Assembly: GCF_000429025.1 (NCBI RefSeq)
Contig: NZ_KE386834.1
Location: 708,891-772,890 of the forward strand
Origin: Actinospineispora spinosispora DSM 44797
GTDB lineage: Bacteria; Actinomycetota; Actinomycetes; Mycobacteriales; Pseudonocardiaceae
DNA length: 64,000 bases
Reading direction: 5' to 3'
A model generated the notes under the pieces. The model had not been told where the DNA came from, did no database searches, and saw only the letters and a program-made list of their open reading frames with translations. Within the stretch, counting starts at the first letter, position 1; each line of letters opens with the position of its first letter. The position numbers and the translations under genes are program-made. Shown one piece after another: positions 51,433 through 59,839 of this stretch.

Positions 51433-52422
51433 GTGAGCGCGGGAACGATCGCCGTGGCGGTCATCGACGACGCCGGCCTGCCGATGTGGGACATGTACGA
51501 GCTGGGTGTCGTCTGCACGGTGTTCGGTATCGAGCACACCGACCTCGCCGACCCCTGGTATCGGCTTCGGCTGTGCGGCACGCGCCCGGGAGGGGCGCAC
51601 TCCGGGAGCGGGTTCGTGCTGAACACCAGCCACGGGCTGTCCGAGCTGGTGGGCGCGGACACGGTGATCGTGCCGTCGGTGCCCGAGGCCTGCATGCACG
51701 GCGAACGGGAACTTCCACCGGAGCTGATCGAGGCGCTGCGCGCGGCCCACGCGGGCGGCGCGCGGCTGGTCTCGTTGTGCAACGGGGTGTTCGCCCTCGC
51801 CGAGGCGGGACTGCTCGACGGCCGCCGGGCTACCGCTCACTGGGAGCACACCGAGATCCTGGCCCGGCGGTTCCCGGACGTGGTCATCGACGGTTCGGTC
51901 CTCTACGTGGACGAAGGCCGTGTGCTCACCAGCGCCGGGCTCAGCGCGGGGCTCGACCTGTGCCTGCACGTGGTGCGGCGGGACCTCGGTGCGCGGGTGG
52001 CCAACCAGCTGGCCCGGCGGATGGTGGTGCCCGCGCACCGGCCGGGTGGTCAGGCCCAGTTCGTCGAGATGTCCGTGCCGGTCAGCGACGACGACAGCCT
52101 CGCGCCGGTGATGGAGTGGACCCTGGCGAACCTGGACCGTCCGCTCACGGTCGAGGACATGGCTGAGCATGCGAACATGAGCCCCCGGACCTTTCACCGC
52201 CGCCTGCTGGCCGCCACCGGGACCACCCCGATGCGGTGGCTGCTGAGTCAACGCATCGCGCGTGCGCAAGCCCTGCTGGAGTCCACCGACCTGCCGATTC
52301 CGCGCATCGGCGAGCACAGCGGACTCGGCTCGGCGAACAACCTACGGCGCCATTTCTCGCTGCACGTCGGACTGTCGCCGTCGGACTACCGGCGTGGCTT
52401 CCAGGTCAGTTCGGCATCGTGA
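51433..52422 (+). CDS. AraC family regulator with DJ-1/GATase1-like domain (FtrA-like)
   Basis: A 329-residue two-domain regulator. Residues 1-180 form a DJ-1/PfpI-like domain with VSLCNGVFALAEAGLLDGRRATAHWE around residue 115, where a Cys sits at the nucleophile elbow. Residues 225-320 form the AraC double HTH: VEDMAEHANMSPRTFHRRL and IPRIGEHSGLGSANNLRRHF. GTG at 51433. Divergent from the imine-reductase-like gene; its end overlaps the convergent ABC1 kinase gene by 17 bp. Confidence 0.88.
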   Translation: MSAGTIAVAVIDDAGLPMWDMYELGVVCTVFGIEHTDLADPWYRLRLCGTRPGGAHSGSGFVLNTSHGLSELVGADTVIVPSVPEACMHGERELPPELIEALRAAHAGGARLVSLCNGVFALAEAGLLDGRRATAHWEHTEILARRFPDVVIDGSVLYVDEGRVLTSAGLSAGLDLCLHVVRRDLGARVANQLARRMVVPAHRPGGQAQFVEMSVPVSDDDSLAPVMEWTLANLDRPLTVEDMAEHANMSPRTFHRRLLAATGTTPMRWLLSQRIARAQALLESTDLPIPRIGEHSGLGSANNLRRHFSLHVGLSPSDYRRGFQVSSAS

Positions 52423-53839
52423 CGCCGAGCTCGGCGGCCCGAGCGGCGGCCTCCTCGGGGAAGATGTTCCGAATCACGAACGGGTCGGCGCCGATCACCC
52501 AGCCGGGCGCTACGGCGGCCGAGTAGCGCTCGAAGTAGAGCAGCTGCTTGGCGAACAGGGTCAGCTCGGCCGGGTTCTCACCCGAGTAGCGCCGCGCCGT
52601 GGTCAGCATCATGTCGATGATCTGGCGTGAGTTGATCTGCGACACCGGTGTCTCGAGGACCGAACCGAACATCGCGCGCAGCACCCAGCCCATCTGCGCG
52701 TCGGTCCCGGTCGTCGGATCGAGCACCCCGCAGCGGCGCAACGCCCTGGCCACCCGCTCGAAGTCATGATCGAACATCACCGTGTACAGCACGTCGCGCA
52801 GCAGCTCCCGCCACTGCGGCGCCAGCTCGCCCACGATGCCGAAGTCCAGGTAGGCCAGCCGGCCGTCGTCGAGAATCCACAGGTTGCCGGCGTGCGCGTC
52901 GCCGTGGAACGGGCCGTGCAGGATGGCCGCCTCCAGCCACGCCTTCACACCCCGGCGCAGCGGCAGCTCACCGTCGATGCCCTGTTCGGCCAGCTGCTCC
53001 GGGTTGTCCAGCGGCGTGCCGTACAGGCGCTCCATGCAGATCACGCCCGGTGCGCAGTACTCCCAGTAGACCTCGGGAACCGTGACGCCCTTGTTGTCGT
53101 CGAACGCGCCGATCGCCGCGCGGAACCGTTCCTGCTGGCTGGCCTCCAGCGCGAAGTTCAGCTCCTGGCAGTTGCCCTCGTAGAGCTGCTCGACGACGGC
53201 GACCGCGCTGGTCATGCGGACCAGCTCGACGTGCCGGTCCAGGCGCACCGCGATCCGGTACATGATCCGCAGGTCGGTGATCATCCGTCGGCCGATCCCG
53301 GGACGGCGCAGCTTCAGCACCGCCGACCGGCCGTCGGGCAGCACACACGCGTGGACCTGGGCGATCGACGCGGCCGACAGCGGTGTGTCGTCGAACTCGT
53401 CGAACAGTCGCTCGACCGGACGGCCCAGCTCGCGCGCGACCATCGCGCGGGCCTGTGCGGCGGGGAACGGCGGCATGTCGTCCAGGCAGCGCCGCGCCGC
53501 CGAACTCAGCGCGTCGGGGAACAGGCCGGGGGAGGAAGCCATCAGCTGGCCGAGCTTGGTGTACATCGGGCCGAGTCGGCCGAACGCGGTGACGGCGGCC
53601 TCGGACAGCAGCACGGCCTGGTCCGGGGCCTGCCTGCCGGTCAGCCTGGCGAGCAGCGAGCCGGCCTGCGCCCGAACAGCGGCGACGAGCAGGCCTCCGC
53701 CGAGGATCACCAGCACCACGACGATACGGGCGAGCTCCGAGGGACCGAACCTGTCCAGCCTCGGGGTGCGAACCTCGAGCGCTGAGGCGGGTGGACCACC
53801 GGCGAACGGGCCGATGAAACCATCTATGCGGCGCTGCAC
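52406..53839 (-). CDS. ABC1/UbiB (AarF) family atypical kinase
   Basis: A 477-residue membrane-associated protein-kinase-like enzyme. The N-terminal hydrophobic segment (about 35-58) probably anchors it. The family-defining KxGQ motif is in YTKLGQLMAS near residue 95. The nucleotide-binding Ala-rich loop is SAASIAQVHA, and the ATP-contacting Lys is in AVLKLRRPGI. The catalytic part has FHGDAHAGNLW and the metal-binding DFG in YLDFGIVGEL. UbiB-type kinases support isoprenoid quinone or lipid biosynthesis. GTG start at 53839, 4 bp after the TetR stop, so the two are co-transcribed. Confidence 0.9.
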   Translation of the reverse strand: MQRRIDGFIGPFAGGPPASALEVRTPRLDRFGPSELARIVVVLVILGGGLLVAAVRAQAGSLLARLTGRQAPDQAVLLSEAAVTAFGRLGPMYTKLGQLMASSPGLFPDALSSAARRCLDDMPPFPAAQARAMVARELGRPVERLFDEFDDTPLSAASIAQVHACVLPDGRSAVLKLRRPGIGRRMITDLRIMYRIAVRLDRHVELVRMTSAVAVVEQLYEGNCQELNFALEASQQERFRAAIGAFDDNKGVTVPEVYWEYCAPGVICMERLYGTPLDNPEQLAEQGIDGELPLRRGVKAWLEAAILHGPFHGDAHAGNLWILDDGRLAYLDFGIVGELAPQWRELLRDVLYTVMFDHDFERVARALRRCGVLDPTTGTDAQMGWVLRAMFGSVLETPVSQINSRQIIDMMLTTARRYSGENPAELTLFAKQLLYFERYSAAVAPGWVIGADPFVIRNIFPEEAAARAAELGVTMPN

Positions 53840-53843
53840 CCAC

Positions 53844-54491
53844 CTACCGTAGTCGGCGGCGCCTCGATCCGGGCTGGGGCATCTCGTCGGTGGGGGTCAG
53901 CGCGGGGATCAGGACCTCGGCCAAGAAGGCCTCCAGCTCGCCGGGCGGCTCGATCAAGATCAGCGACGCGGCGATCCGGACCAGCCACTGCGCCAGTGCC
54001 GTGGGGTCCCGCTTGGCCAGGTTCCCGGTTCCGATCGCGAGGCTGACCAGCGGGACGAAAGCGGTGGTGGCCTTCTCCATCAGGTCAGGGACGTCCTGCG
54101 CGACGAACGAGCCGATCAGGTCGCGCTCGTCGCGCAGCATCTTCGCCATGACCGGGTGCGCGCGAGCCTCGCGGACGAGCGTGGCGATCAGGTCGACGAC
54201 CGACTGCGGCCCGATCGGGAAGGTGATGCGGGACGGCAGCGAGCTGAGCAGCCGGTGCGAGTCACGCGAGGCGAGCAGCATCGCCTGCTGCTCGATGTTG
54301 CCGACCTGGCGGTACACCGTCGTGCGGTTGACCCCCAGCTCCTGCGCGACGTCCTGCACCGACGTGCGCCGCACCCCGTAGCGGGCGAAGCAGCGGGAGG
54401 TCGCGTCGAGGAACGGGTCGAGGGAAGCGGGGGGCAGCGGCGGCATGCCCTGAATCGACTCCGGGATCGGCAACAGGGTCGGGGAATCCAT
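53844..54491 (-). CDS. TetR family transcriptional regulator
   Basis: A 215-residue TetR regulator. The N-terminal 25 residues are Pro-rich. The HTH follows: FARYGVRRTSVQDVAQELG then VNRTTVYRQVGN. ATG at 54491 has a strong GGGAGGAG 8-15 nt upstream. It is divergent from the AurF-like operon and upstream of the ABC1 kinase gene on its own strand, so it could regulate both. Confidence 0.87.
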   Translation of the reverse strand: MDSPTLLPIPESIQGMPPLPPASLDPFLDATSRCFARYGVRRTSVQDVAQELGVNRTTVYRQVGNIEQQAMLLASRDSHRLLSSLPSRITFPIGPQSVVDLIATLVREARAHPVMAKMLRDERDLIGSFVAQDVPDLMEKATTAFVPLVSLAIGTGNLAKRDPTALAQWLVRIAASLILIEPPGELEAFLAEVLIPALTPTDEMPQPGSRRRRLR

Positions 54492-54580
54492 CTGTGGCTC
54501 CTCCCGGTGGTTCGCGGCGATCCCGTGCATGACAAACCCTATCGAGTAGATGGCCCGAAAGTGGTGCTCTTGCGCACCGT

Positions 54581-54606
54581 TGCAACTATAGAGCAGAATT
54601 GTTGCA
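54581..54606. promoter_or_regulatory. TetR/AurF divergent-promoter dyad
   Basis: TGCAAC (54581-54586) and GTTGCA (54601-54606) flank an AT-rich 14-nt core containing TATAGAG. Position between the TetR and AurF-like genes suggests a TetR operator. Confidence 0.45.
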
Positions 54607-54635
54607 CTGTGGCTGCCGAGTTTACGGAGGTACCG

Positions 54636-55574
54636 ATGACAGAGACGTCGCAGGTCCCGGCCCGTCAGAGCAGTCGGGAGAAGCTCGCCGAGCGGCTGCT
54701 GAACTCCTCGGCGGCGCGTTCGTACGACCCCGAGATCGACATCGACTGGTCGGCGCCGCTGCCGGAGGACAAGTACTTCCTGCCCGAGCACCGCGTGTCG
54801 CTCTACGGTACCGAGCTGTGGGAGCAGCTGACTCCCGAGCAGGGCCGTGAGCTGGGCAAACACGAGATCATCAGTATCACCAGCTTCGGCATCTTCGCCG
54901 AGGTCGCGCTCATGCACCTGCTGCTCAAGGTGGTCACCCAGGGCGACCCGACCACGCGACACGCCCAGTACGCGCTCACGGAGGTCGCCGACGAATGCCG
55001 GCACTCCACGATGTTCGGCAGGGGAATCGAGGCCTCCGGGGTCGGTCCCTACCTGGCGCCCTGGTGGTTCAAGCACCTGCTCAACCTGAGTCTGCTGCTC
55101 CCGATCGGTCCCGCGACCTACGGCGGGACGCTGCTGGTCGAGGAGCTGCTCGACCGGTTGCAGCGTGAGACGCTCGCGGACGAGAACATGCAGCCGACCA
55201 TCCGCATGATCAACAAGATTCACGTCCTGGAAGAGGCGCGGCACATCTCGTTCGCGCGCGCCGAGGTCACCAGGATGGTGCCCAAGATGGGCCGGATCCC
55301 GCTCGCCGTGAACCGGCTCGCGCTGGCCTTCGCCGCGCCCTTCCTGGTCCGGTTGTCGCTGCACCCCGACGTGTACCGATCGGTCGGGCTCGACCCGAAG
55401 CAGGCGCGCAAGGTGGCGAGGGCCAACCCGCATCACCGCGAGAGCATCCGCTGGATGGGTGAGCGGATCACGAAATTCCTGACCGAGGCAGGCATGATCG
55501 AGGGAGCGCTGACGAAGGCGCTCTGGCGACGGTCGTTCCTGCTCGGCAAGCCTATGAACGGAGCAAGACAGTGA
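54636..55574 (+). CDS. AurF-like diiron oxygenase
   Basis: A 312-residue helical protein of the AurF (p-aminobenzoate N-oxygenase) superfamily. All seven expected iron ligands can be placed: E89, E120 and H123 (VADECRHSTM), E169 or E170 (LLVEELLDRL), H196, E200 and H203 (NKIHVLEEARHISF). The H-x3-E-x2-H and E-x2-H spacings match AurF exactly. The substrate is unknown; many homologues are annotated only as diiron oxygenases or metal-dependent hydrolases. ATG at 54636 behind ACGGAGG. It is followed by an SDR with a GTGA overlap. Confidence 0.82.
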   Translation: MTETSQVPARQSSREKLAERLLNSSAARSYDPEIDIDWSAPLPEDKYFLPEHRVSLYGTELWEQLTPEQGRELGKHEIISITSFGIFAEVALMHLLLKVVTQGDPTTRHAQYALTEVADECRHSTMFGRGIEASGVGPYLAPWWFKHLLNLSLLLPIGPATYGGTLLVEELLDRLQRETLADENMQPTIRMINKIHVLEEARHISFARAEVTRMVPKMGRIPLAVNRLALAFAAPFLVRLSLHPDVYRSVGLDPKQARKVARANPHHRESIRWMGERITKFLTEAGMIEGALTKALWRRSFLLGKPMNGARQ

Positions 55575-56413
55575 AGAACTTCACCGACCGGGTCGCGGTC
55601 GTGACCGGCGCGGGTTCCGGCATCGGGCGCGCGTTGTCGCTCAACCTTGCGGCCCGCGGTGCCCGGCTGGCCCTGTCCGACATCAACGAGGCGAACGTCG
55701 ACGAGACCGTCTCACTGTGCGAGAAGCTCGGCGCCCAGGCCAAGGGCTACACGCTCGACGTGGCCGACCGGGCCGCGGTGACCGCGCACGCCGACGAGGT
55801 GGCGGGTCACTACGGCCGGGTCAACCTGGTGGTGAACAACGCCGGCGTCGCGCTCATGGCGACCGTCGAGGAGATGAACTACGACGACTTCGACTGGTTG
55901 ATGGGCATCAACTTCTGGGGCGTCGTGCACGGCACCAAGGCGTTCCTGCCGCACCTGATCGCCTCCGGCGACGCACACCTGGTGAACATCTCCAGCGTGT
56001 TCGGCCTGGTCGGGGTGCCGACGCAGAGTGCGTACAACGCCGCGAAGTTCGCCGTGCGCGGGTTCACCGAGTCGCTGCGCCAGGAGATGCTGATCGAGCG
56101 CAGGAAGGTCGGCGTGAGCTGCGTTCACCCCGGCGGCATCCAGACCAACATCGCCCGTGACGCCCGCGCCGGGGAGCAGAGCACCGCGCAGGAGCGGGCG
56201 ACCGACTTCGCCAAGATCGCCAGGACGACCCCGGAGAGCGCCGCGAAGACGATCATCAACGGTGTCGAGAAGAACAAGGCCCGCATCCTGATCGGCGGCG
56301 ACGCCTACGTGATCGACGCGGCGCCCCGCGTGCTCGGCTCCGCCTACCAGCGGCTCAACGTCCTGGGCGTCCGTGCCGCGAAGCGCTTCGGAATCCCGCT
56401 CGGCGGGCTGTGA
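55571..56413 (+). CDS. SDR family oxidoreductase
   Basis: A 280-residue classical SDR. Cofactor motif TGAGSGIGRALSLNLA is at about 12-27; DINEANVDE (about 37-45) points to NAD-type binding. NNAGVALMATVEEMNYDDF follows, with catalytic Ser in INISSVFG-like context (NISSVFGLVG) and Tyr-Lys in SAYNAAKFAV. The resemblance is to SDRs seen with diiron oxygenases in mycobacteria. GTG at 55571 overlaps the AurF-like stop, so it is co-translated and probably works on the same substrate. Confidence 0.87.
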   Translation: MKNFTDRVAVVTGAGSGIGRALSLNLAARGARLALSDINEANVDETVSLCEKLGAQAKGYTLDVADRAAVTAHADEVAGHYGRVNLVVNNAGVALMATVEEMNYDDFDWLMGINFWGVVHGTKAFLPHLIASGDAHLVNISSVFGLVGVPTQSAYNAAKFAVRGFTESLRQEMLIERRKVGVSCVHPGGIQTNIARDARAGEQSTAQERATDFAKIARTTPESAAKTIINGVEKNKARILIGGDAYVIDAAPRVLGSAYQRLNVLGVRAAKRFGIPLGGL

Positions 56414-56736
56414 TGGCGGGCGCGGTGGAGGTCGAACCGGAGCACGACGACCCCGGCTACACCGGTCCCGCGACCGTGGTGGTCAACGACACCGAAGTGG
56501 AGGTGGAGGTCGACCTGCGCGGCTTCTTCCAGCCCATCGACGGGCGTTTCCACTGGTACGGGAGAGTCGCGGTGAACACCCGACTCAACGACCTGGTGAG
56601 CGGGAACCGGGCCGACGTGGTGCTGCGCACGCCGACCGGCGAACGCCCAGCGGAGCTGTCCGATCCGGACTTGTGGGGGCGCTACCGGGTCAGCGGCGAG
56701 AGCACTCCACCGTTCACACTCGACCACGACGCGTGA
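56413..56736 (+). CDS. DUF4873 domain protein
   Basis: A 107-residue soluble beta-rich protein covering one DUF4873 domain: GYTGPATVVVNDTEVEVEVDLRG, then FQPIDGRFHWYGRV, RTPTGERPAELSDPD and GRYRVSG. In other actinobacteria this domain can be fused to flavin monooxygenases, so it may be a small accessory to the preceding oxygenase. ATG at 56413 overlaps the SDR stop by one base; a GTG at 56410 is an alternative. Third gene of the AurF operon. Confidence 0.8.
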   Translation: MAGAVEVEPEHDDPGYTGPATVVVNDTEVEVEVDLRGFFQPIDGRFHWYGRVAVNTRLNDLVSGNRADVVLRTPTGERPAELSDPDLWGRYRVSGESTPPFTLDHDA

Positions 56737-56794
56737 CGGCCGCCCGCCATCCGGGCCCCCGGACGCGGCCGGATGGGCGATGCCTGGGAAGCTA

Positions 56795-57562
56795 ATGGGC
56801 GTGACCGATGCAGCCGGGGAGGGCGGTGCGGTACTGCTCTTCGGCGGCCGCAGCGAGATCGGCCTCGCGGTAGTGCGAGGGCTGATGGCCGACAGGCCGC
56901 GTCCCGTCGTGCTCGCGGCACGGCGCGCCGACGAGCTGGCCGCCGAGGAACGACTGGTGCGGGCCGCCGGTGCAACCGACGTCCACCGGGTCGAGTTCGA
57001 CGCCGACGACGTGACCGCGCACCGCAAGGTGCTGGACGAGGTGACCTCGACGGTCGGCGAGATCGGTGTGGCGATCCTGGCGTTCGGTGTGCTCGGCGAC
57101 CAGGCGAAGGCCGAACAGGACGCGGCGCACGCGCTGTCCGTCGTCCACACCGACTACACCGCCCAGGTCGGGCTGCTCAGCGAGCTGGCCACGACGCTGC
57201 GCCGCCAGGGACACGGCCGCATCGTGGCGTTCTCCTCGGTCGCGGGTGTCCGGGTGCGGCGGGCCAACTACGTCTACGGCTCCGCGAAAGCCGGTCTCGA
57301 CGGTTTCGCCAGCGGGCTTTCCGACGCACTCGTCGGCAGCGGTGTGAGCTTGTTGCTGGTCAGGCCTGGTTTCGTGATCGGCAGGATGACCGAGGGGATG
57401 TCCCCGGCTCCGTTCTCCAGCACGCCCGAGCAGGTCGCCGAGGCGACCGTTCGCGCGCTTCGGGCCGGTCGGGGCGAGGTGTGGGTTCCGGCGGTCCTGC
57501 GGCCGGTGTTCGCCCTGCTGCGGCTGCTGCCCCGGTCGATCTGGCGGCGGATGCCCCGATGA
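56795..57562 (+). CDS. dprE2: DprE2-like decaprenylphosphoryl-2-keto-ribose reductase
   Basis: A 255-residue SDR resembling mycobacterial DprE2, the enzyme that finishes epimerisation of decaprenylphosphoryl ribose to arabinose for cell-wall arabinogalactan. Rossmann motif GGRSEIG is at 17-23. GVAILAFGVLGD (91-102), VRRANYVYGSAKAGLDG with Tyr161/Lys165, and the tail LLPRSIWRRMP all correspond to DprE2. A DprE1 oxidase is not in the window, so paralogue status cannot be excluded. ATG at 56795 chosen for GGGAAG upstream; ATG 56780 and GTG 56801 are alternatives. Confidence 0.75.
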   Translation: MGVTDAAGEGGAVLLFGGRSEIGLAVVRGLMADRPRPVVLAARRADELAAEERLVRAAGATDVHRVEFDADDVTAHRKVLDEVTSTVGEIGVAILAFGVLGDQAKAEQDAAHALSVVHTDYTAQVGLLSELATTLRRQGHGRIVAFSSVAGVRVRRANYVYGSAKAGLDGFASGLSDALVGSGVSLLLVRPGFVIGRMTEGMSPAPFSSTPEQVAEATVRALRAGRGEVWVPAVLRPVFALLRLLPRSIWRRMPR

Positions 57563-57611
57563 GATGGTCTTGTCACAGTGAAATATCTCGGAATTCCGGC
57601 GCCCGGCCTGG

Positions 57612-57624
57612 TATCAACGTCCTC
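57612..57624 (+). promoter_or_regulatory. leaderless -10 candidate for LpqC-like gene
   Basis: TATCAA followed by 7 nt and the ATG at 57625. Confidence 0.4.
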
Positions 57625-58563
57625 ATGAGAGTGGCGGCGGTCCGCTGGACCGGAGTGGTGGCCGTCGTGGTCGCACTTCTGTCCGCCTGCACGGTGTTGA
57701 CGGCCTGCGCCGAACCGCCGCCGAAGCCCGTCGCCGCCGCGCCGCTCCCGGCGAACCGGACGGTGACACTGGCCACCCCCTCTGGTCCGCGCACCGCGAT
57801 CGTGCACCACCCGGCCGGTCGGCCGCGCAACCTCCCGCTGGTCGTCGTCATCCACGGCGCGTACGGCAGCGCCGAGCAGACCAAGGCGTCCTTCGGCTGG
57901 GACTCGCTCGCCGACCGGGAAGGGTTCGTCGTCGCCTACCCGAACGGCATGAACCACTTCTGGAACGCCGGCTACTGCTGCGGTGCTCCGCATACGAAGA
58001 ACATCGACGACGTGGCGTTCCTGCACCAGCTGCGCGACCGGTTGATCGCCCAGGACGGGGTGGATCCCAAACGCGTGTACGCCGTGGGGATGTCCAACGG
58101 CGCGATGATGACCTACGCCTGGGCCTGCGCGCGGCCGAGCGACCTGGCCGGGATCGGTCCGGTGGCCGGCGCGCTCGTCGCCCAGTGCGATCCGGCGCCC
58201 GCGATCACCGTGGTGGCCATCCACGGCACGGCGGATCGCAACGTCCCGATCAACGGCGGCGTCGGTCCGAGAAGTGTGTCGCACTACGACTATCCGTCGC
58301 TGGCCAGCACGCTCTCGCCGTTCGTCGCGGCCGACGGCTGCAACCCGATGCCGGTGAACACCGACCGGCCGCCGGTCCGGTTCAGCACCTGGACCTGCGC
58401 GGGCGACCGCAACGTCCTGCTGGCGGTGGTCAACGGCATGGGTCATGACTGGCCGGGGTCGCGCCCGGCCGATACGGTGAAGAGGGTGCTGCGTCAGGCA
58501 CCCGGTCCGCTGGATGCGACGACGTTCCTCTGGACGAATCTGCGCAGCTCCGTCCTCGGCTGA
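57625..58563 (+). CDS. LpqC-like polyhydroxybutyrate depolymerase lipoprotein
   Basis: A 312-residue secreted esterase of the LpqC/PHB-depolymerase family. Its signal peptide ends in a lipobox-like LTAC. PLVVVIHGAYGSAEQ gives the oxyanion region. The nucleophile elbow is VGMSNGAMM (Ser). IHGTADRNVPING holds the acid residue and NGMGHDWPG the catalytic His. WNAGYCCGAPH is a family-typical Cys-containing loop. It acts outside the membrane on an unknown ester, possibly phenolic or polyhydroxyalkanoate. ATG at 57625. Confidence 0.87.
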   Translation: MRVAAVRWTGVVAVVVALLSACTVLTACAEPPPKPVAAAPLPANRTVTLATPSGPRTAIVHHPAGRPRNLPLVVVIHGAYGSAEQTKASFGWDSLADREGFVVAYPNGMNHFWNAGYCCGAPHTKNIDDVAFLHQLRDRLIAQDGVDPKRVYAVGMSNGAMMTYAWACARPSDLAGIGPVAGALVAQCDPAPAITVVAIHGTADRNVPINGGVGPRSVSHYDYPSLASTLSPFVAADGCNPMPVNTDRPPVRFSTWTCAGDRNVLLAVVNGMGHDWPGSRPADTVKRVLRQAPGPLDATTFLWTNLRSSVLG

Positions 58564-58569
58564 GTGTTG

Positions 58570-58583
58570 TTAATTCAGATTAA
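58570..58583. promoter_or_regulatory. AT-rich dyad before CoA-transferase gene
   Basis: TTAATTCAGATTAA: perfect 5-bp arms around TCAG, in the 40-bp gap before the ATG at 58604. It may be an operator or promoter element. Confidence 0.4.
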
Positions 58584-58603
58584 AAAGTGCCAGGATCAGG
58601 GTC

Positions 58604-59839
58604 ATGAGTTCTGTGACTGACCTGCTGCCGTTGACCGGGATGCGGGTCCTGGAAGTGTCCTCGTTCGTCGCGGCACCACTGGGCGGGATGACCCTCGCGC
58701 AGCTGGGTGCCGAGGTCGTTCGGCTGGACCCGCTCGGTGGGGCGCCGGACCATTCGCGCTGGCCACTCGCCCCGTCCGGCACGAGCCTGTATTGGGCCGG
58801 GCTGAACAAGGGCAAGAAATCGATCACCGTCGATCTGCGGTCGGACGAGGGTAAAGCACTGGTCACGCGGCTGGTGGCCGAGTCGGGGCCCGAGGGCGGC
58901 ATCGTGCTGACCAACTCCGTTGGCCGGACCTGGCTGGAGTACGACGCGCTCGTGGCGCACCGCCCGGACCTGGTGCACGTCCAGGTGGAAGGCCACCACG
59001 ACGGCACCCCGGCAGTGGACTACACGGTCAACGCCGCGGTCGGGTTCCCGATGGTCACCGGCCCGGAGGGGCACGCGGACCCGGTCAACCACGTCCTGCC
59101 GGCCTGGGACATCGCCTGCGGGCTGTACGCCGCGCTGGGCATCCTGAGCGCGGACCGGCGCCGCCGCATCACCGGCCGGGGCGAGAAGATGAGCGTCGCG
59201 CTGTACGACGTGGCGCTCGCCATGGCCGGCAACCTGGGGTTCCTCGCCGAGGCGCAGGTCAACAAGGTCGTGCGCAAGCGGCTGGGGAACTACCTGTACG
59301 GCGGCTTCGCCCGCGACTTCGCCACCCGCGACGGCGGCCGGGTGATGGTGTGCGCGCTCACCAAGCGGCACTGGCTCGAGCTGCTCAAGGCGACCGGGAT
59401 GGGCGACGTGGTCGCGACCCTGGAGAAGAGCCTCGACGCCGACTTCAACAACGAGGACGACCGGTTCGAGTACCGCGAGGTGCTCGCCGGGCTGCTGTCG
59501 CGCTGGTTCGCGAAGCACGACCTGGCCCGGGTACAGGAGGAGCTGGCCGCGACCTCACTGCTGTGGTCCACCTACAACACGTTCACCGACCTGGTCGCGG
59601 ACGACCTGATCGGGAACAACCCGATGATCGACGAGATCGACCAGCCCGGCGTCGGGCGGCACCTCGCACCCGGAATCCCGCTGGCGCTCGGGCTCGGCCC
59701 GCGCGCCGAGGTGACCAGGGCGCCGGTGCTGGGCGAACACACCGCCGAGATCCTGACCTCGACGCTCGGGCTCAGCGGTGACGAGGTCGCCGACCTGACC
59801 GAGCGGGGCGTGGTCGGCTCAGCCGCTCCTACGGCGTAG
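58604..59839 (+). CDS. CaiB/BaiF CoA-transferase, Mct (mesaconyl-CoA) type
   Basis: A 411-residue class III CoA-transferase. FVAAPLGGMTLAQLGAEVVR near the N-terminus and DYTVNAAVGFPMVTGPEGH, then NHVLPAWDIACGLYAALG with the catalytic Asp near residue 169, resemble the intramolecular mesaconyl-C1/C4-CoA transferase (Mct) of the 3-hydroxypropionate cycle more than oxalate or carnitine CoA-transferases. Actinomycete homologues are mostly uncharacterised, so this substrate is a hypothesis. ATG at 58604. Its end overlaps the convergent VOC gene by 21 bp. Confidence 0.82.
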   Translation: MSSVTDLLPLTGMRVLEVSSFVAAPLGGMTLAQLGAEVVRLDPLGGAPDHSRWPLAPSGTSLYWAGLNKGKKSITVDLRSDEGKALVTRLVAESGPEGGIVLTNSVGRTWLEYDALVAHRPDLVHVQVEGHHDGTPAVDYTVNAAVGFPMVTGPEGHADPVNHVLPAWDIACGLYAALGILSADRRRRITGRGEKMSVALYDVALAMAGNLGFLAEAQVNKVVRKRLGNYLYGGFARDFATRDGGRVMVCALTKRHWLELLKATGMGDVVATLEKSLDADFNNEDDRFEYREVLAGLLSRWFAKHDLARVQEELAATSLLWSTYNTFTDLVADDLIGNNPMIDEIDQPGVGRHLAPGIPLALGLGPRAEVTRAPVLGEHTAEILTSTLGLSGDEVADLTERGVVGSAAPTA

